From positions 1 through 15,645 of the forward strand of contig JAQXRK010000016.1 in the NCBI GenBank assembly GCA_029218485.1: a stretch of DNA of 15,645 bases, given 5' to 3'. Under the pieces are notes generated by a model. It was not told the DNA's origin and did not search any database. It worked only from the letters and a program-made list of their open reading frames with translations. Source of the DNA: a bacterium (GTDB lineage Bacteria > Bacillota > Clostridia > Christensenellales > CAG-138). Both the position numbers and the translations under genes were made by a program. How positions within the stretch are numbered: the first letter of the stretch is position 1; each line of letters opens with the position of its first letter. This document shows positions 5,109 to 14,488 of the stretch, in pieces.

Positions 5109-6653
5109 TCAGCGCCCGATCAGGCTCTTCCCGGTCATCTCGGCCGGCACGGGCAGGCCGAGAAGCTCCAGCAGCGTCGGCGCAAGATCGCTCAGCCGGC
5201 CATCCGTGCGAAGCGTGACATCCCTGCGGCTGTCATCCACAAGGATGCACGGCACCGGGTTGGTCGTGTGCGCGGTGAACGGCGCATCGGCCGCCGTGTC
5301 CCACATGAGCTCGGCATTGCCATGGTCAGCGGTGATGATGCAGCGGCCGCCGGTTGCGAGGATCGCGCGCACCACGCGGTCAACGCACGCATCCACCGCG
5401 TGCACCGCGGCGACGGCGGCGTCCATCACGCCGGTATGACCGACCATATCGCAGTTGGCAAAGTTCAGGATCATCACGTCGTACTTGCCGCTCTCGATGC
5501 GGCGCACGGCCTCATCGGTCACCTCGTAGGCGCTCATCTCGGGCTTGAGATCGTATGTCGCGACCTTCGGGGACGGAATCAGCGCGCGATCCTCCCCCTC
5601 GTTGGGCGCTTCCACGCCGCCGTTGAAGAAGAACGTCACATGGGCATACTTCTCGGTCTCCGCAATGCGCAGCTGCGTTTTCCCGCAGCTTGCCAGATAT
5701 TCGCCGAGCGTGTTCCTGAGCGATTCCGGCTTGAAAGCGACCTGCAGCCTGTCCCCAAACGTCTTGTCATACTGCGTCATGGATACATAGCACAGCGGGA
5801 AGAAACCGTTTTTACGCTCGAATCCGTCGAAATCCTCAAAGATGTACGCGCGGCTGATCTCCCTTGCGCGATCCGGGCGGAAGTTGAAGAAGACCACCGA
5901 GTCGCCCGCGCCGATGGTGGCGGTGGGCTTGCCGTCGCGCAGAACGACCGTCGGCTTGACGAACTCATCGACCACGCCCTCGTCGTAGCTCTGCTGCATG
6001 GCTTCGACGGCGCTCGATGCGCTCACGCCCTCGCCATAGGTCATGGCGGCGTAAGCAAGCTGCACGCGCTCAAACCGGTTGTCGCGGTCCATCGCGTAAT
6101 AGCGGCCCATCACGGTCGCGATCTTGCCGCAGCCGATCCGCTCCAGCTCGGCCTCCAGCTGCTCGATATAGCCCTTGCCGCTCGAGGGCGGCACATCGCG
6201 GCCATCCATGAAGCAGTGGATAAACACCTTTTCGAGCCCATGGCGCCGGGCCATCTCGACCAGCGCATACAGGTGCTTCAGGTGGCTGTGCACGCCGCCG
6301 TCCGAGCACAGGCCCATCAGGTGCAGCGAGCTGTTCTTCGCCTTGCAGTTTTCCATGGCCTGGAGCAGCGCAGGGTTTTCGAAGAAGTCGCCGTCCTCAA
6401 TGGACTTGGTGATGCGGGTCAACTCCTGATACACGATGCGGCCGGCGCCGATGTTCAGGTGTCCCACCTCGGAGTTGCCCATCTGGCCGGCGGGCAGGCC
6501 GACATCGAGGCCGCTCGCCTGGAGCTGGGTGTGCGGATACGCCTCGCCGAGGGCGCGGATGTGCGCCGCGCCGTCGGTCAGAATCGCATTATAATCCCGA
6601 TCGCTGCGGCAGCCGAAGCCGTCGAGGATCATCAAAGCAGTGATTGGTTTCAT
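5109..6653 (-). CDS. gpmI: 2,3-bisphosphoglycerate-independent phosphoglycerate mutase
   Basis: 514-residue Mn-dependent enzyme interconverting 3- and 2-phosphoglycerate; full family length. Metal and catalytic residues are visible: D11 in LDGFG, the phosphorylated serine S61 in GNSEVGH, H122 in SDGGVHSH, GRDVPP at 151-156, MGRYYAMDRD with R184, NFRPDRAR near 258-265, K336 before YAHVTFFFNGG, D403 and H407 in NCDMVGHTG, D444-H445 in ADHGNAE, and H463. Its ATG overlaps the tpiA stop by one base (TGATG), with an SD-like AAAGGTGG inside tpiA about 11 bases upstream, so translation is probably coupled. It ends the pgk-tpiA-gpmI block before a strong terminator. No enolase gene follows in this window. 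Confidence 0.98.
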   Translation of the reverse strand: MKPITALMILDGFGCRSDRDYNAILTDGAAHIRALGEAYPHTQLQASGLDVGLPAGQMGNSEVGHLNIGAGRIVYQELTRITKSIEDGDFFENPALLQAMENCKAKNSSLHLMGLCSDGGVHSHLKHLYALVEMARRHGLEKVFIHCFMDGRDVPPSSGKGYIEQLEAELERIGCGKIATVMGRYYAMDRDNRFERVQLAYAAMTYGEGVSASSAVEAMQQSYDEGVVDEFVKPTVVLRDGKPTATIGAGDSVVFFNFRPDRAREISRAYIFEDFDGFERKNGFFPLCYVSMTQYDKTFGDRLQVAFKPESLRNTLGEYLASCGKTQLRIAETEKYAHVTFFFNGGVEAPNEGEDRALIPSPKVATYDLKPEMSAYEVTDEAVRRIESGKYDVMILNFANCDMVGHTGVMDAAVAAVHAVDACVDRVVRAILATGGRCIITADHGNAELMWDTAADAPFTAHTTNPVPCILVDDSRRDVTLRTDGRLSDLAPTLLELLGLPVPAEMTGKSLIGR

Positions 6654-7399
6654 CAGTAGTTGACCACCTTTGAAAAGTCTTCGGCCTTGAGGCTCGCGCC
6701 GCCGATCAGACCGCCGTCGATCTCCGGCATGGCCATGAGCTCGGAGGCGTTCTTCGGGTTCATGCTGCCGCCATACTGAATGCGAACCTCGTCCGCGACG
6801 GCCTGGCCGAACGCTTCGGCGACCGCCTGGCGGATAACGGCGATGGTGGCGTTGGCATCGTCCGCGGTCGCGGTCTTGCCGGTGCCGATGGCCCAGATCG
6901 GCTCATACGCGATCACGAGCGACTTCACATCCTCCGCGCTCATGCCGGCGAGCGCCGCCTTGGCCTGGCCGGAAACGAACGCCGCGGTCACGCCGCTCTC
7001 GCGCTGCTCGAGCGTCTCGCCCACGCAGATGATCGGGGTGATGCCGGCAGCGAGCGCCGCCTTGGCCCGGGCGTTCACGCCCTCGTCCGTCTCGCCGAAA
7101 TACTGCCGCCGCTCGCTGTGGCCGATGATGGCGTACTCCACGCCGAACGCCTTGAGCATATCCGCGCTCACCTCGCCGGTAAACGCGCCCTTGGCCGCCC
7201 AGTGGACGTTTTGCGCGCCGAGATGGATGTTCGTGCCCTCGACGAGCTTGCTGACCACGCAAAGATCCACGTACGGCGGGCACACGACCACGTCGCACTT
7301 CGCATCCTTCACCAGCGGAATCAGCGCCGAAACCAGCGCCTCGGCATCCGCAGGCGTCATATTCATCTTCCAATTGCCCGCAATGATCGGTTTTCTCAT
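6653..7399 (-). CDS. tpiA: Triose-phosphate isomerase
   Basis: 248-residue TIM-barrel enzyme interconverting dihydroxyacetone phosphate and glyceraldehyde 3-phosphate. Catalytic K11 lies in GNWKMN, H94 in IIGHSERR and E166 in AYEPIWAIGTGK; phosphate-binding loops are GGSMNPKN and DGGLIGGASL. The start at 7399 (MRKPIIAGNW) has GGAGG eight bases upstream; a frame-extending ATG five codons earlier is not needed. It lies 33 bases after pgk and overlaps gpmI by one base, so the three genes form one translational unit. Confidence 0.98.
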   Translation of the reverse strand: MRKPIIAGNWKMNMTPADAEALVSALIPLVKDAKCDVVVCPPYVDLCVVSKLVEGTNIHLGAQNVHWAAKGAFTGEVSADMLKAFGVEYAIIGHSERRQYFGETDEGVNARAKAALAAGITPIICVGETLEQRESGVTAAFVSGQAKAALAGMSAEDVKSLVIAYEPIWAIGTGKTATADDANATIAVIRQAVAEAFGQAVADEVRIQYGGSMNPKNASELMAMPEIDGGLIGGASLKAEDFSKVVNY

Positions 7400-7432
7400 A
7401 ACCCTATCCTCCATCTTTCGTTTCTTGATGGC

Positions 7433-8620
7433 TTATTTGTCGTTCAGCACGGCCACGCCGGGCAGCACCTTGCCCTCGAGGAACTCGAGCGATGCGCCGC
7501 CGCCGGTGGAGATGTGCGTCATCTTGCTGGCGAAGCCGAGCTTCTTGACGGCCGATGCGGAATCGCCGCCGCCAATGATCGTCGTGCCCTCGCACTCGGC
7601 GCAGGCGGCCGCGATCTGCTTGGTGCCCTCGGCAAACGCCGGGAACTCAAACACGCCCATCGGTCCGTTCCAGATGACGGTCTTTGCGCCGATGATCGTC
7701 TGTGCAAACAGCTTGACCGTCTCCGGTCCGATGTCCATGCCCTGCCAGCCCGCCGGGATATCGGTGGACTTGACGACCTTGTGGTCCGCCTCCGCGTCGA
7801 AGCGGTCCGCAACCACGTTGTCAACCGGGAGGAGCAGGTTCACGCCCTTGTCCTTCGCCTGCTGCATGAGCGATTTGGCCAGATCGATGCTCTCCGCATC
7901 CAGCAGGGAATCGCCGATCTCATAGCCCTGCGCCTTGAGGAACGTGTAGGCCATGCCGCCGCCGATGATGAGGCTGTCGCACTTGTTCAGAAGGTTCGTG
8001 ATGACACCGATCTTGTCCGCGACCTTCGCGCCGCCGAGGATCGCCACGAACGGGCGCTCCGGGTTCTCCAGCGCCTTGCCCATCACGCCGAGCTCCTTGC
8101 CGATCAAAAAGCCCGCAACGGCCGGCAGATAGGCGGCCACGCCTGCGGTGGACGCATGCGCGCGGTGCACGGTGCCGAACGCGTCGGACACGTAGATGTC
8201 GGCCAGCGACGCCAGCGCCTTGGCAAACTCCGGATCGTTGTCGGTCTCTTCCTTATAGAAGCGGACATTCTCGAGCAGAACGATCTCGCCTTCCTTCATA
8301 TCGTCGATCGCAGCCTTCGCGCTCTCGCCGATGGTGTCCTCCGCAAACCAGATCTTGGTGTCCGGCAGCAGCTCGGAGAGGCGTGCGCCGACCGGTGCGA
8401 GCGAGAACTTCGGATCCGGCTTTCCCTTCGGGCGGCCCAGATGCGAGCAGAGGATGACCTTGGCGTTGTGGTCGAGCAGGTAACGGATGGTCGGCAGCGC
8501 CGCAACGATGCGCTTGTCATCCGAAACCTGGCCGTCCTCGGTCAGCGGCACGTTGAAATCGACGCGCACGAGAACCTTTTTGCCGGTTACATTGATGTCT
8601 TCAATCGTCTTTTTTGCCAT
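7433..8620 (-). CDS. pgk: Phosphoglycerate kinase
   Basis: 395-residue glycolytic kinase that makes ATP from 1,3-bisphosphoglycerate. The substrate-binding motifs RVDFNVPL (19-26) and SHLGRPKG (59-66), the central GGAKVADK (196-203) and the nucleotide loop GGGDSASA (350-357) plus STGGGASLEFLEG (371-383) are all present; length is normal. The ATG at 8620 has AAAGGAGA about ten bases upstream. It starts 19 bases after the MBL-fold gene and leads into tpiA and gpmI. gapA, often first in such operons, is not here, so it is probably elsewhere on the chromosome. A weak promoter candidate lies in the end of the preceding gene. Confidence 0.98.
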   Translation of the reverse strand: MAKKTIEDINVTGKKVLVRVDFNVPLTEDGQVSDDKRIVAALPTIRYLLDHNAKVILCSHLGRPKGKPDPKFSLAPVGARLSELLPDTKIWFAEDTIGESAKAAIDDMKEGEIVLLENVRFYKEETDNDPEFAKALASLADIYVSDAFGTVHRAHASTAGVAAYLPAVAGFLIGKELGVMGKALENPERPFVAILGGAKVADKIGVITNLLNKCDSLIIGGGMAYTFLKAQGYEIGDSLLDAESIDLAKSLMQQAKDKGVNLLLPVDNVVADRFDAEADHKVVKSTDIPAGWQGMDIGPETVKLFAQTIIGAKTVIWNGPMGVFEFPAFAEGTKQIAAACAECEGTTIIGGGDSASAVKKLGFASKMTHISTGGGASLEFLEGKVLPGVAVLNDK

Positions 8621-8639
8621 TGTGATCTATCTCCTTTTT

Positions 8640-9347
8640 TCAGATATCATAGGTTGTCATCTCTTGTGCCAAATCCGCCGGGATCGTCCCGCCCTCTCGG
8701 CATGGATCCGCATCGCCCCCGCCGAAGCGGTGCGTGCGCAGCAGGCGCCCCGCGCCCGCCTCCCGCAACAGCCCCGCCGTCTGGGAGGCCGACATGTGCA
8801 CGCCCACCCTTTTCGCCGCGTCCTCCTCCGAAAAGCAGGCGTCGGCAAGGATCAGGTCCGCACCCGCGGCATAGCCCGCAAGCGCCGGAAAATAGCCGGT
8901 ATCGCCGGTATAGAACAGCGTTTTCACCCCGTTCGTCACCGATATGGCGTACGTCTCCACCGGATGGCGCACCGGGAACAGGCGCACCGTCAGGCAACCG
9001 AACGCATATGCGCGCGCCGGGTCGGACGGCTCCCATAAAAACGCACCATGGTCCAGAAGCAGCGCCGCCTCGGCGGCCGGCGTCTTCGGCGCAACGACCG
9101 GGAGCTGCCGCCCGCTCTGCTCGAGCGCATAGCGCAGTACGCCGAGATCGGACGCATGATCCATGTGCAGGTGGCTGATCACCGCGCCGGTCAGGCCGGA
9201 CAGAGGACACACCCCGAGCAGGTTTTTCAGCACGCCGCTGCCGCAATCGAGCAGCAGCTTCGTTTCTCCGCTCTCGACCAGATACCCGGAGCAGACGCCG
9301 CCTGCTGCCGGGAACGGGCCAAAGCAGCCCAGCACCGTCAGCCGCAT
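8640..9347 (-). CDS. MBL-fold metallohydrolase (RNase Z/BN-like)
   Basis: 235-residue metallo-beta-lactamase-fold protein. Metal ligands expected in the family are present: HLHMDH (H59, H61, D63, H64), H128 in PVRHPVETYA, D149 in YTGDTGYF, and a late H206 in LLRTH. The pattern HMDHASDLG plus FYTGDTGYFP plus HMSASQTAGLLREAGAGRLLRTH resembles the tRNase Z / RNase BN-like group of small stand-alone hydrolases; the usual LTHF after the last histidine is RTHRFGG here. The substrate is unknown. ATG 9347 follows the ECF gene stop by two bases, with AAGGAGA overlapping that gene's end; longer in-frame starts would lie within the ECF gene and are rejected. It is probably co-transcribed with the ECF gene. 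Confidence 0.88.
   Translation of the reverse strand: MRLTVLGCFGPFPAAGGVCSGYLVESGETKLLLDCGSGVLKNLLGVCPLSGLTGAVISHLHMDHASDLGVLRYALEQSGRQLPVVAPKTPAAEAALLLDHGAFLWEPSDPARAYAFGCLTVRLFPVRHPVETYAISVTNGVKTLFYTGDTGYFPALAGYAAGADLILADACFSEEDAAKRVGVHMSASQTAGLLREAGAGRLLRTHRFGGGDADPCREGGTIPADLAQEMTTYDI
8646..8672 (-). promoter_or_regulatory. Possible weak promoter for the pgk-tpiA-gpmI block
   Basis: TTGGCA (8672-8667) and TATGAT (8651-8646), each matching five of six consensus positions, but with a short 15-base spacer. It lies in the last codons of the MBL-fold gene. If used, it would let the glycolytic genes be transcribed apart from the genes upstream. Confidence 0.3.
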
Positions 9348-9349
9348 CC

Positions 9350-9952
9350 TCAGCGCACTCTCCTTCCCGTACCCTGCTGCCAGGCCGCAGCCGGCCGCGC
9401 GGACGGATTGCACCGGCCCCGCAGCTCCGCCGGGAAATACCGGAGCAGCCATGCGCCCACCGCGCCGCAAACGAGGCCCTGCAGCAGGTTGAGCGGAATC
9501 TCGTAGGCCGCGACCATGTACTGCCCGAACACGGTCAGATCATAGATGAAGTATCCGACCACCATGATGGCCTCGGCCAGCAGCGCCGCCCGCAGGCAGC
9601 CCTTCCAGCCGGGACGCTGCGCGCCGTACTGCGGCACGAGCCGCCGAACCGCAGCGCCGATGAAAAACGCCATGCCGCCCTTGATGAAGAAGCTGCCGAT
9701 GATGTACGAGTAGCTTCCCACGATCAGGTCGGCCAGCGCCATGCCCAGCGCCGCGATCAGCGCGCCCCACGGCGCGCCGCACAGCAGCACAGCGAGGAAG
9801 ATGCAGCTGTCGCCCAGCGTCACATAAACGCCCGCGTCGCGCCCGCCGACGGTCACGCTGAGCGGTACCGCCACGCGCACCACCGCGGTGATCAAAACGG
9901 TCAGCGCGAGGAGCGCTGCCGGGACCAGCCATCGCTTTGCTTCCGCTCTCAT
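9350..9952 (-). CDS. ECF transporter S component (ECF-ribofla_trS / DUF1393-like)
   Basis: 200-residue integral membrane protein, predicted substrate-binding (S) subunit of an energy-coupling-factor vitamin importer. About six hydrophobic segments are seen (roughly 9-29, 45-60, 61-79, 84-103, 120-140 and 150-172). The core VYVTLGDSCIFLAVLLCGAP, ALGMALADLIVG and FIKGGMAFFIGA matches the layout of the family, with a membrane-embedded Asp in ALADL and a Lys in FIKG. The ligand cannot be told. No EcfA/EcfT genes are nearby, so it would use a shared module. ATG 9952 has GGAGG six bases upstream. It lies 98 bases after proS; no riboswitch is recognised in that gap. The C-terminal about 30 residues are Pro/Arg/Ala-rich and probably cytoplasmic. 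Confidence 0.8.
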   Translation of the reverse strand: MRAEAKRWLVPAALLALTVLITAVVRVAVPLSVTVGGRDAGVYVTLGDSCIFLAVLLCGAPWGALIAALGMALADLIVGSYSYIIGSFFIKGGMAFFIGAAVRRLVPQYGAQRPGWKGCLRAALLAEAIMVVGYFIYDLTVFGQYMVAAYEIPLNLLQGLVCGAVGAWLLRYFPAELRGRCNPSARPAAAWQQGTGRRVR

Positions 9953-10050
9953 GGAATGCCTCCGTCCCCAACAATACGTTTTCCCGCAGCGCGATGCATA
10001 CAATCGGCAATTCGCTCAAAGCCGATGCGCGCTGCGCCGTCAGGCCGCAA
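9953..10050 (-). other. 98-bp gap between proS and the ECF gene
   Basis: Contains the SD of the ECF gene and a short CGGC...GCCG inverted repeat around 10005-10024. I see no convincing promoter, no terminator T-run and no riboswitch consensus. Confidence 0.5.
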
Positions 10051-11499
10051 TCAATAGGCCTTCGCGAAATAGATGCGCGTTTTGGCGGGCTTTCCGCAGT
10101 GCACGCACACCGCGCCCTCCTCGACATCCGATCCTTCAAACGGCATGCAGCGCGTTGTCGCGCCGGTCTTGGCCTTGATCTCATCCTCACACTCGCTGCA
10201 GCCGCACCAGTTGGCACGGACGAAGCCGGTCTGCACGCCCTCGCTGAGCGCTTCGAACGTATCGGCGTCGACCGTCTTTGCCTCGCGGAACGCCAGCGCC
10301 TTCCGGAACATGCCCTCGTGCACGCTGTCGAGCAGCGCCTTGATCGAATCGGCAAGGTTCTCCATCGGCAGCGCCTGCTTTTCGAGCGAATCGCGGCGCA
10401 CCGCCATGACCTGACCGTTCTCGATGTCGCGCGGGCCGACCTCGATGCGCACGGGCACGCCCTTCATCTCCCACTCGTTGAACTTCCAGCCGGCGCTCTG
10501 GTCGCGGTCGTCCACCTTGGTGCGAATGCCCGCTGCGGTGAGCTCCCTGTACAGCTCGTCCGCCTTCTCGAGCACGCCGGGCTTGTGCATCGCGATGGGC
10601 AGGATCACGGCCTGGATGGGCGCTACGCGCGGCGGCATCACGAGGCCGCGGTCGTCGCCGTGGACCATGATCATACCGCCGATCATGCGGGTGGACACGC
10701 CCCAGGAGGTCGTGTAGCACGGCTCGAGCCTGCCCTCCTTGGACAGGTAGTTGATCTCATACGCCTTGGCAAAGTGGTCGGCCAGGTTGTGGCTCGTGCC
10801 CATCTGCAGCGCCTTTCCGTCCTGCATCATGGCCTCGAGCGTATAGGTCGCATACGCGCCGGCAAACTTCTCGTTCTCGCTCTTGCGGCCGCAGATGACC
10901 GGGATGGCGAGCGTATTCTCCATGAAGTCGCGATAGGTCTGCAGCTGCTGGATGGTCTCCGCCTGCGCCTCCTCAAACGTGGCGTGCGCGGTGTGGCCCT
11001 CCTGCCAGAGGAACTCGCTCGTGCGCAGGAACGGGCGCGTGTTCTTCTCCCAGCGGACAACGTTGCACCACTGGTTCAGCAGCAGCGGCAAATCGCGGTA
11101 CGACTGGATCCACTTGCTGTACATCGAGCAGATGATCGTCTCGCTGGTCGGGCGCACGCAAAGGCGCTCCGTGAGCAGCTCGTCGCCGCCATGGGTGACC
11201 CACGCCACCTCGGGCGCGAAGCCCTCCACATGCTCGGCCTCCTTCTTGAGCAGGCTTTCCGGAATGAACATCGGAAAATAGGCGTTCTGGTGGCCGGTCG
11301 CCTTAAACCTGCCGTCCAGATCCTGCTGGATCAGCTCCCAGACGCGGTAGCCGTACGGCTTGATGACCATGCAGCCGCGCACCTCGGAATAGTCCATCAT
11401 ATCGGTCTTGAGCACCACGTCGGTATACCACTGGGGAAAGTTCTCCTGCCGCGATGCGATCTGTGTGACAAATCCTTCGTTCTTGTTGTTCTTCGCCAT
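10051..11499 (-). CDS. proS: Prolyl-tRNA synthetase, archaeal/eukaryal type
   Basis: 482-residue class II synthetase that charges tRNA-Pro. It lacks the large insertion (editing) domain of the common bacterial form and belongs to the shorter type. Visible: RPTSE near 116-120, motif 2 RWEKNTRPFLRTSEFLWQEGH, the proline-pocket HGTS-like MGTSHNLADHF, and motif 3 around GGMIMVHGDDRGLVMPP. A C-terminal zinc-type knuckle uses C432/C434/C437 and C465/C468, and the chain ends AKAY, the terminal tyrosine typical of this type. The ATG overlaps the upstream coiled-coil gene's stop by one base (TAATG), with GGGAGA about nine bases before. There is therefore no room for a T-box leader; expression should follow the ruv promoter. 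Confidence 0.97.
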   Translation of the reverse strand: MAKNNKNEGFVTQIASRQENFPQWYTDVVLKTDMMDYSEVRGCMVIKPYGYRVWELIQQDLDGRFKATGHQNAYFPMFIPESLLKKEAEHVEGFAPEVAWVTHGGDELLTERLCVRPTSETIICSMYSKWIQSYRDLPLLLNQWCNVVRWEKNTRPFLRTSEFLWQEGHTAHATFEEAQAETIQQLQTYRDFMENTLAIPVICGRKSENEKFAGAYATYTLEAMMQDGKALQMGTSHNLADHFAKAYEINYLSKEGRLEPCYTTSWGVSTRMIGGMIMVHGDDRGLVMPPRVAPIQAVILPIAMHKPGVLEKADELYRELTAAGIRTKVDDRDQSAGWKFNEWEMKGVPVRIEVGPRDIENGQVMAVRRDSLEKQALPMENLADSIKALLDSVHEGMFRKALAFREAKTVDADTFEALSEGVQTGFVRANWCGCSECEDEIKAKTGATTRCMPFEGSDVEEGAVCVHCGKPAKTRIYFAKAY

Positions 11500-12278
11500 T
11501 ATTTTTGTTCTCCCGCTCTGATTATTTCTTCCAGCAGTTCGTCCAGCGACTGCACCTGTGCATTCAGTCTCTCATTCGGCAGCAGATCGCCCAGCGTTGG
11601 GATCTTCGCCTCGTCCGGCTCCGCTTCCGCCGCCGGTTCCGTCTCCCGGCCGGCCGGTTCCTCCGCCCGCACCGACGGTCCGAACAGCGGCTCGAGGTCG
11701 TTCGGCTCCGGGGGCACGCGGTTCTGGATGCGGTAAATGTTCTGCATCAGCTGCGCCGGGCTGTCGCCCGCATCCGGCAGGTCCACCGGCTCGGCATACG
11801 GCAGCTCATGGAGCCCCTGTGCCTCCGCGCTCAGGCCGGACGGCGCAATCCGCCGCTCCCGGCTGAACGCCGCAAACCGCTCGGCATTGGCGCTCGCCTC
11901 CGCGGCCGCGCGGTCGAGCTCGGCATTGTACGCCTGAATGATCGTATCATACTCCGCGACCGTCGCCTCGGCCTGCGAGAGGAGCTGCGCGCTCTGGCGG
12001 CGCGCCTTTTCAAGCTGCTCCCCGGCCTGCTGATCGGCCGCCTGCAGCCGCCTTGCCGCCTCGCGCTCCGCTTCGGCAGTGATCTCGGCGGCGCGCTTCT
12101 CGGCTTCGGCCACTACGGCCGCGGCCGTCTCATGCGCATGGGTGAGCGCGCTGACGATCGCCTGTTCGCGGGAATGGTATCCGTCGATCAGGCCGTCCAT
12201 CGTGTTGATCTGCTGTTCGAGCCGTACGATCCGCTCGTCACGCGCGGCGAGCTGCTGCATCAGTTCCTTCTTGCGCAT
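11499..12278 (-). CDS. Coiled-coil protein, DivIVA-like
   Basis: 259 residues. Residues 1-145 are almost entirely predicted alpha-helical coiled coil, rich in Ala, Glu, Arg and Gln. The segment REQAIVSALTHAHETAAAVV followed by AEAEKRAAEITAEAEREA (about 37-74) closely resembles the helical region of DivIVA/GpsB-type cell-pole and septum proteins. The short N-terminal membrane-binding domain of classical DivIVA is not obvious. Residues 165-235 are Pro/Glu/Asp-rich and probably disordered; a short helix ends the chain (LNAQVQSLDELLEEIIRAG). There is no signal peptide or membrane segment. ATG 12278 has GGAGG eight bases upstream, inside the last ruvB codons; the gene overlaps proS by one base. 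A role in division or scaffolding is inference only. Confidence 0.72.
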   Translation of the reverse strand: MRKKELMQQLAARDERIVRLEQQINTMDGLIDGYHSREQAIVSALTHAHETAAAVVAEAEKRAAEITAEAEREAARRLQAADQQAGEQLEKARRQSAQLLSQAEATVAEYDTIIQAYNAELDRAAAEASANAERFAAFSRERRIAPSGLSAEAQGLHELPYAEPVDLPDAGDSPAQLMQNIYRIQNRVPPEPNDLEPLFGPSVRAEEPAGRETEPAAEAEPDEAKIPTLGDLLPNERLNAQVQSLDELLEEIIRAGEQK

Positions 12279-12281
12279 GCG

Positions 12282-13304
<1,023 letters not shown>

Positions 13305-13314
13305 GTCCTCTCCT

Positions 13315-13902
13315 CTACTTGGCCAGCTTGCCGAGCGCAAGCCGGATGAGCTGCTCCACGCTGTCGGCCGCGCCTGCGGCGGTCACCGCGCGGGACGCGG
13401 ACAGACCGTCATACCCGAGCGAAACAAGCGCCGCAACGGCCTCCGCCCGGATATCCACGCCGGCTTCATCGACCATGCTGCCGGCCGCGCCCGCCATTTC
13501 GGACGTCTCCACCTTTTCCTTCAGCTCGAGCAGCACGCGCTGCGCCGTCTTCTTGCCCATGCCCGGCACGCGCTCAAACGCCGCGGCGTTCTGCGTGACG
13601 ACCGCAGCCGCAACATCCGGCGGTGTGAGCACCGAGAGCACCGACAGCGCCACCTTCGGTCCGATGCGGGTGATGCCGATCAGCCGCCGGAACATCTCCC
13701 GCTCGGCGGTATCAGAAAAACCATAGAGCGCCATGACGCCCTCGGCCAGATGCAGATGCGTGTACAGCCTGGCCGGTTTGCCCGGCACAAGCTGCTTGAG
13801 CGTCATACCGCTGCACAGCAGCTCGTATCCCACGCCCGCAGCCTCGATGACCGCGCGGTCGCTGAGCACCTGATCCACGGTGCCGCTGATGTATGCGTAC
13901 AA
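13315..13902 (-). CDS. ruvA: Holliday junction DNA-binding protein RuvA
   Basis: 195-residue tetrameric junction-binding subunit of RuvAB. N-terminal OB domain starts MYAYISGTVDQV; two helix-hairpin-helix motifs follow, ITRIGPKVALSVLS and VPGMGKKTAQRVL (about 76-125); the C-terminal RuvB-binding three-helix domain contains EAVAALVSLGYDGLSASRAV. The start is TTG at 13902-13900, since the frame has no suitable ATG and GGAGG lies eight bases before it. It sits 27 bases after ruvC and ten before ruvB. Confidence 0.97.
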   Translation of the reverse strand: MYAYISGTVDQVLSDRAVIEAAGVGYELLCSGMTLKQLVPGKPARLYTHLHLAEGVMALYGFSDTAEREMFRRLIGITRIGPKVALSVLSVLTPPDVAAAVVTQNAAAFERVPGMGKKTAQRVLLELKEKVETSEMAGAAGSMVDEAGVDIRAEAVAALVSLGYDGLSASRAVTAAGAADSVEQLIRLALGKLAK

Positions 13903-13910
13903 TGGCTCCC

Positions 13911-13915
13911 CCTCC
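13911..13915 (-). promoter_or_regulatory. Ribosome binding site deciding the TTG start of ruvA
   Basis: GGAGG lies eight bases before TTG 13902-13900, in the short gap after ruvC; it supports the non-ATG start that gives the standard MYAYI N-terminus. Confidence 0.75.
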
Positions 13916-13929
13916 GTTTCTCCGGATCG

Positions 13930-14427
13930 CTATCGAATGCGGTATTCCTCCGCCGCCGGGCCGATCGTGCAGGCACGACACAGCGCACACGCCAGCGCGT
14001 CGGCCGCGTCGTCCGGCTTCGGAATCGACGGCAGCGACAGGAGTATGCGCACCATCTGCTGCACGGCATGCTTGTCCGCATGTCCGTCGCCGGTGACCGC
14101 CAGCTTGATCTGCATGGGCGTATATTCATACAGCGGAAGACCGCTCTGCTGCGCCGCCAGAAGCGCGACGCCGCGCCCCGCGCCCACGGCGATGGCGGTG
14201 GTGGTGTTGCGATAGAAGAACAGCTCCTCGAACACCGCCATGTCCGGTTTGTACAGGCCGATGAGCTGGCGCGTGCCCGCGTACAGCTTCTCCAGCCGCT
14301 CCGGGAACGGTTCCCCCGCCTTCGTCTCGATCACGCCGTAGTCCACGACCGTATTCTTTGTGCCAGCCGTGTCGATCACGCCATAGCCGAGAATCGCGTA
14401 GCCGGGGTCGATCCCCAAAATCCGCAC
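13930..14427 (-). CDS. ruvC: Holliday junction resolvase RuvC
   Basis: 165-residue endonuclease that cuts Holliday junctions symmetrically. The acidic catalytic residues are D7 (GIDPG), E67 (VFEELFF), D140 and D143 (DDAADAL), matching the E. coli D7/E66/D138/D141 set. It is the first gene behind the promoter at 14460-14488. The start is GTG at 14427-14425, which gives the family N-terminus MRILGIDPG; AAGGCGG about nine bases upstream is a fair SD. Confidence 0.97.
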   Translation of the reverse strand: MRILGIDPGYAILGYGVIDTAGTKNTVVDYGVIETKAGEPFPERLEKLYAGTRQLIGLYKPDMAVFEELFFYRNTTTAIAVGAGRGVALLAAQQSGLPLYEYTPMQIKLAVTGDGHADKHAVQQMVRILLSLPSIPKPDDAADALACALCRACTIGPAAEEYRIR

Positions 14428-14459
14428 AGTGATACCGCCTTACATAATTTTTCAACAAT

Positions 14460-14488
14460 AGTATACCATGGAAGAGCGGGTGTGTAAA
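14460..14488 (-). promoter_or_regulatory. Promoter of the ruvCAB operon
   Basis: TTTACA (14488-14483), a 17-base spacer, TATACT (14465-14460); each hexamer matches five of six positions. The start would be near 14453, about 26 bases before ruvC. No LexA-type box (GAACN4GTTC or CTGTN8ACAG) is seen beside it, so SOS control is not evident. Confidence 0.82.

Noticed and set aside
9953..10050. Vitamin riboswitch upstream of the ECF gene
   Set aside because: The gap is only 98 bp, shares no FMN, TPP or cobalamin consensus I can recognise, and has no expression platform hairpin with T-run.
11500..11530. T-box leader before proS
   Set aside because: proS overlaps the preceding gene by one base, leaving no leader.
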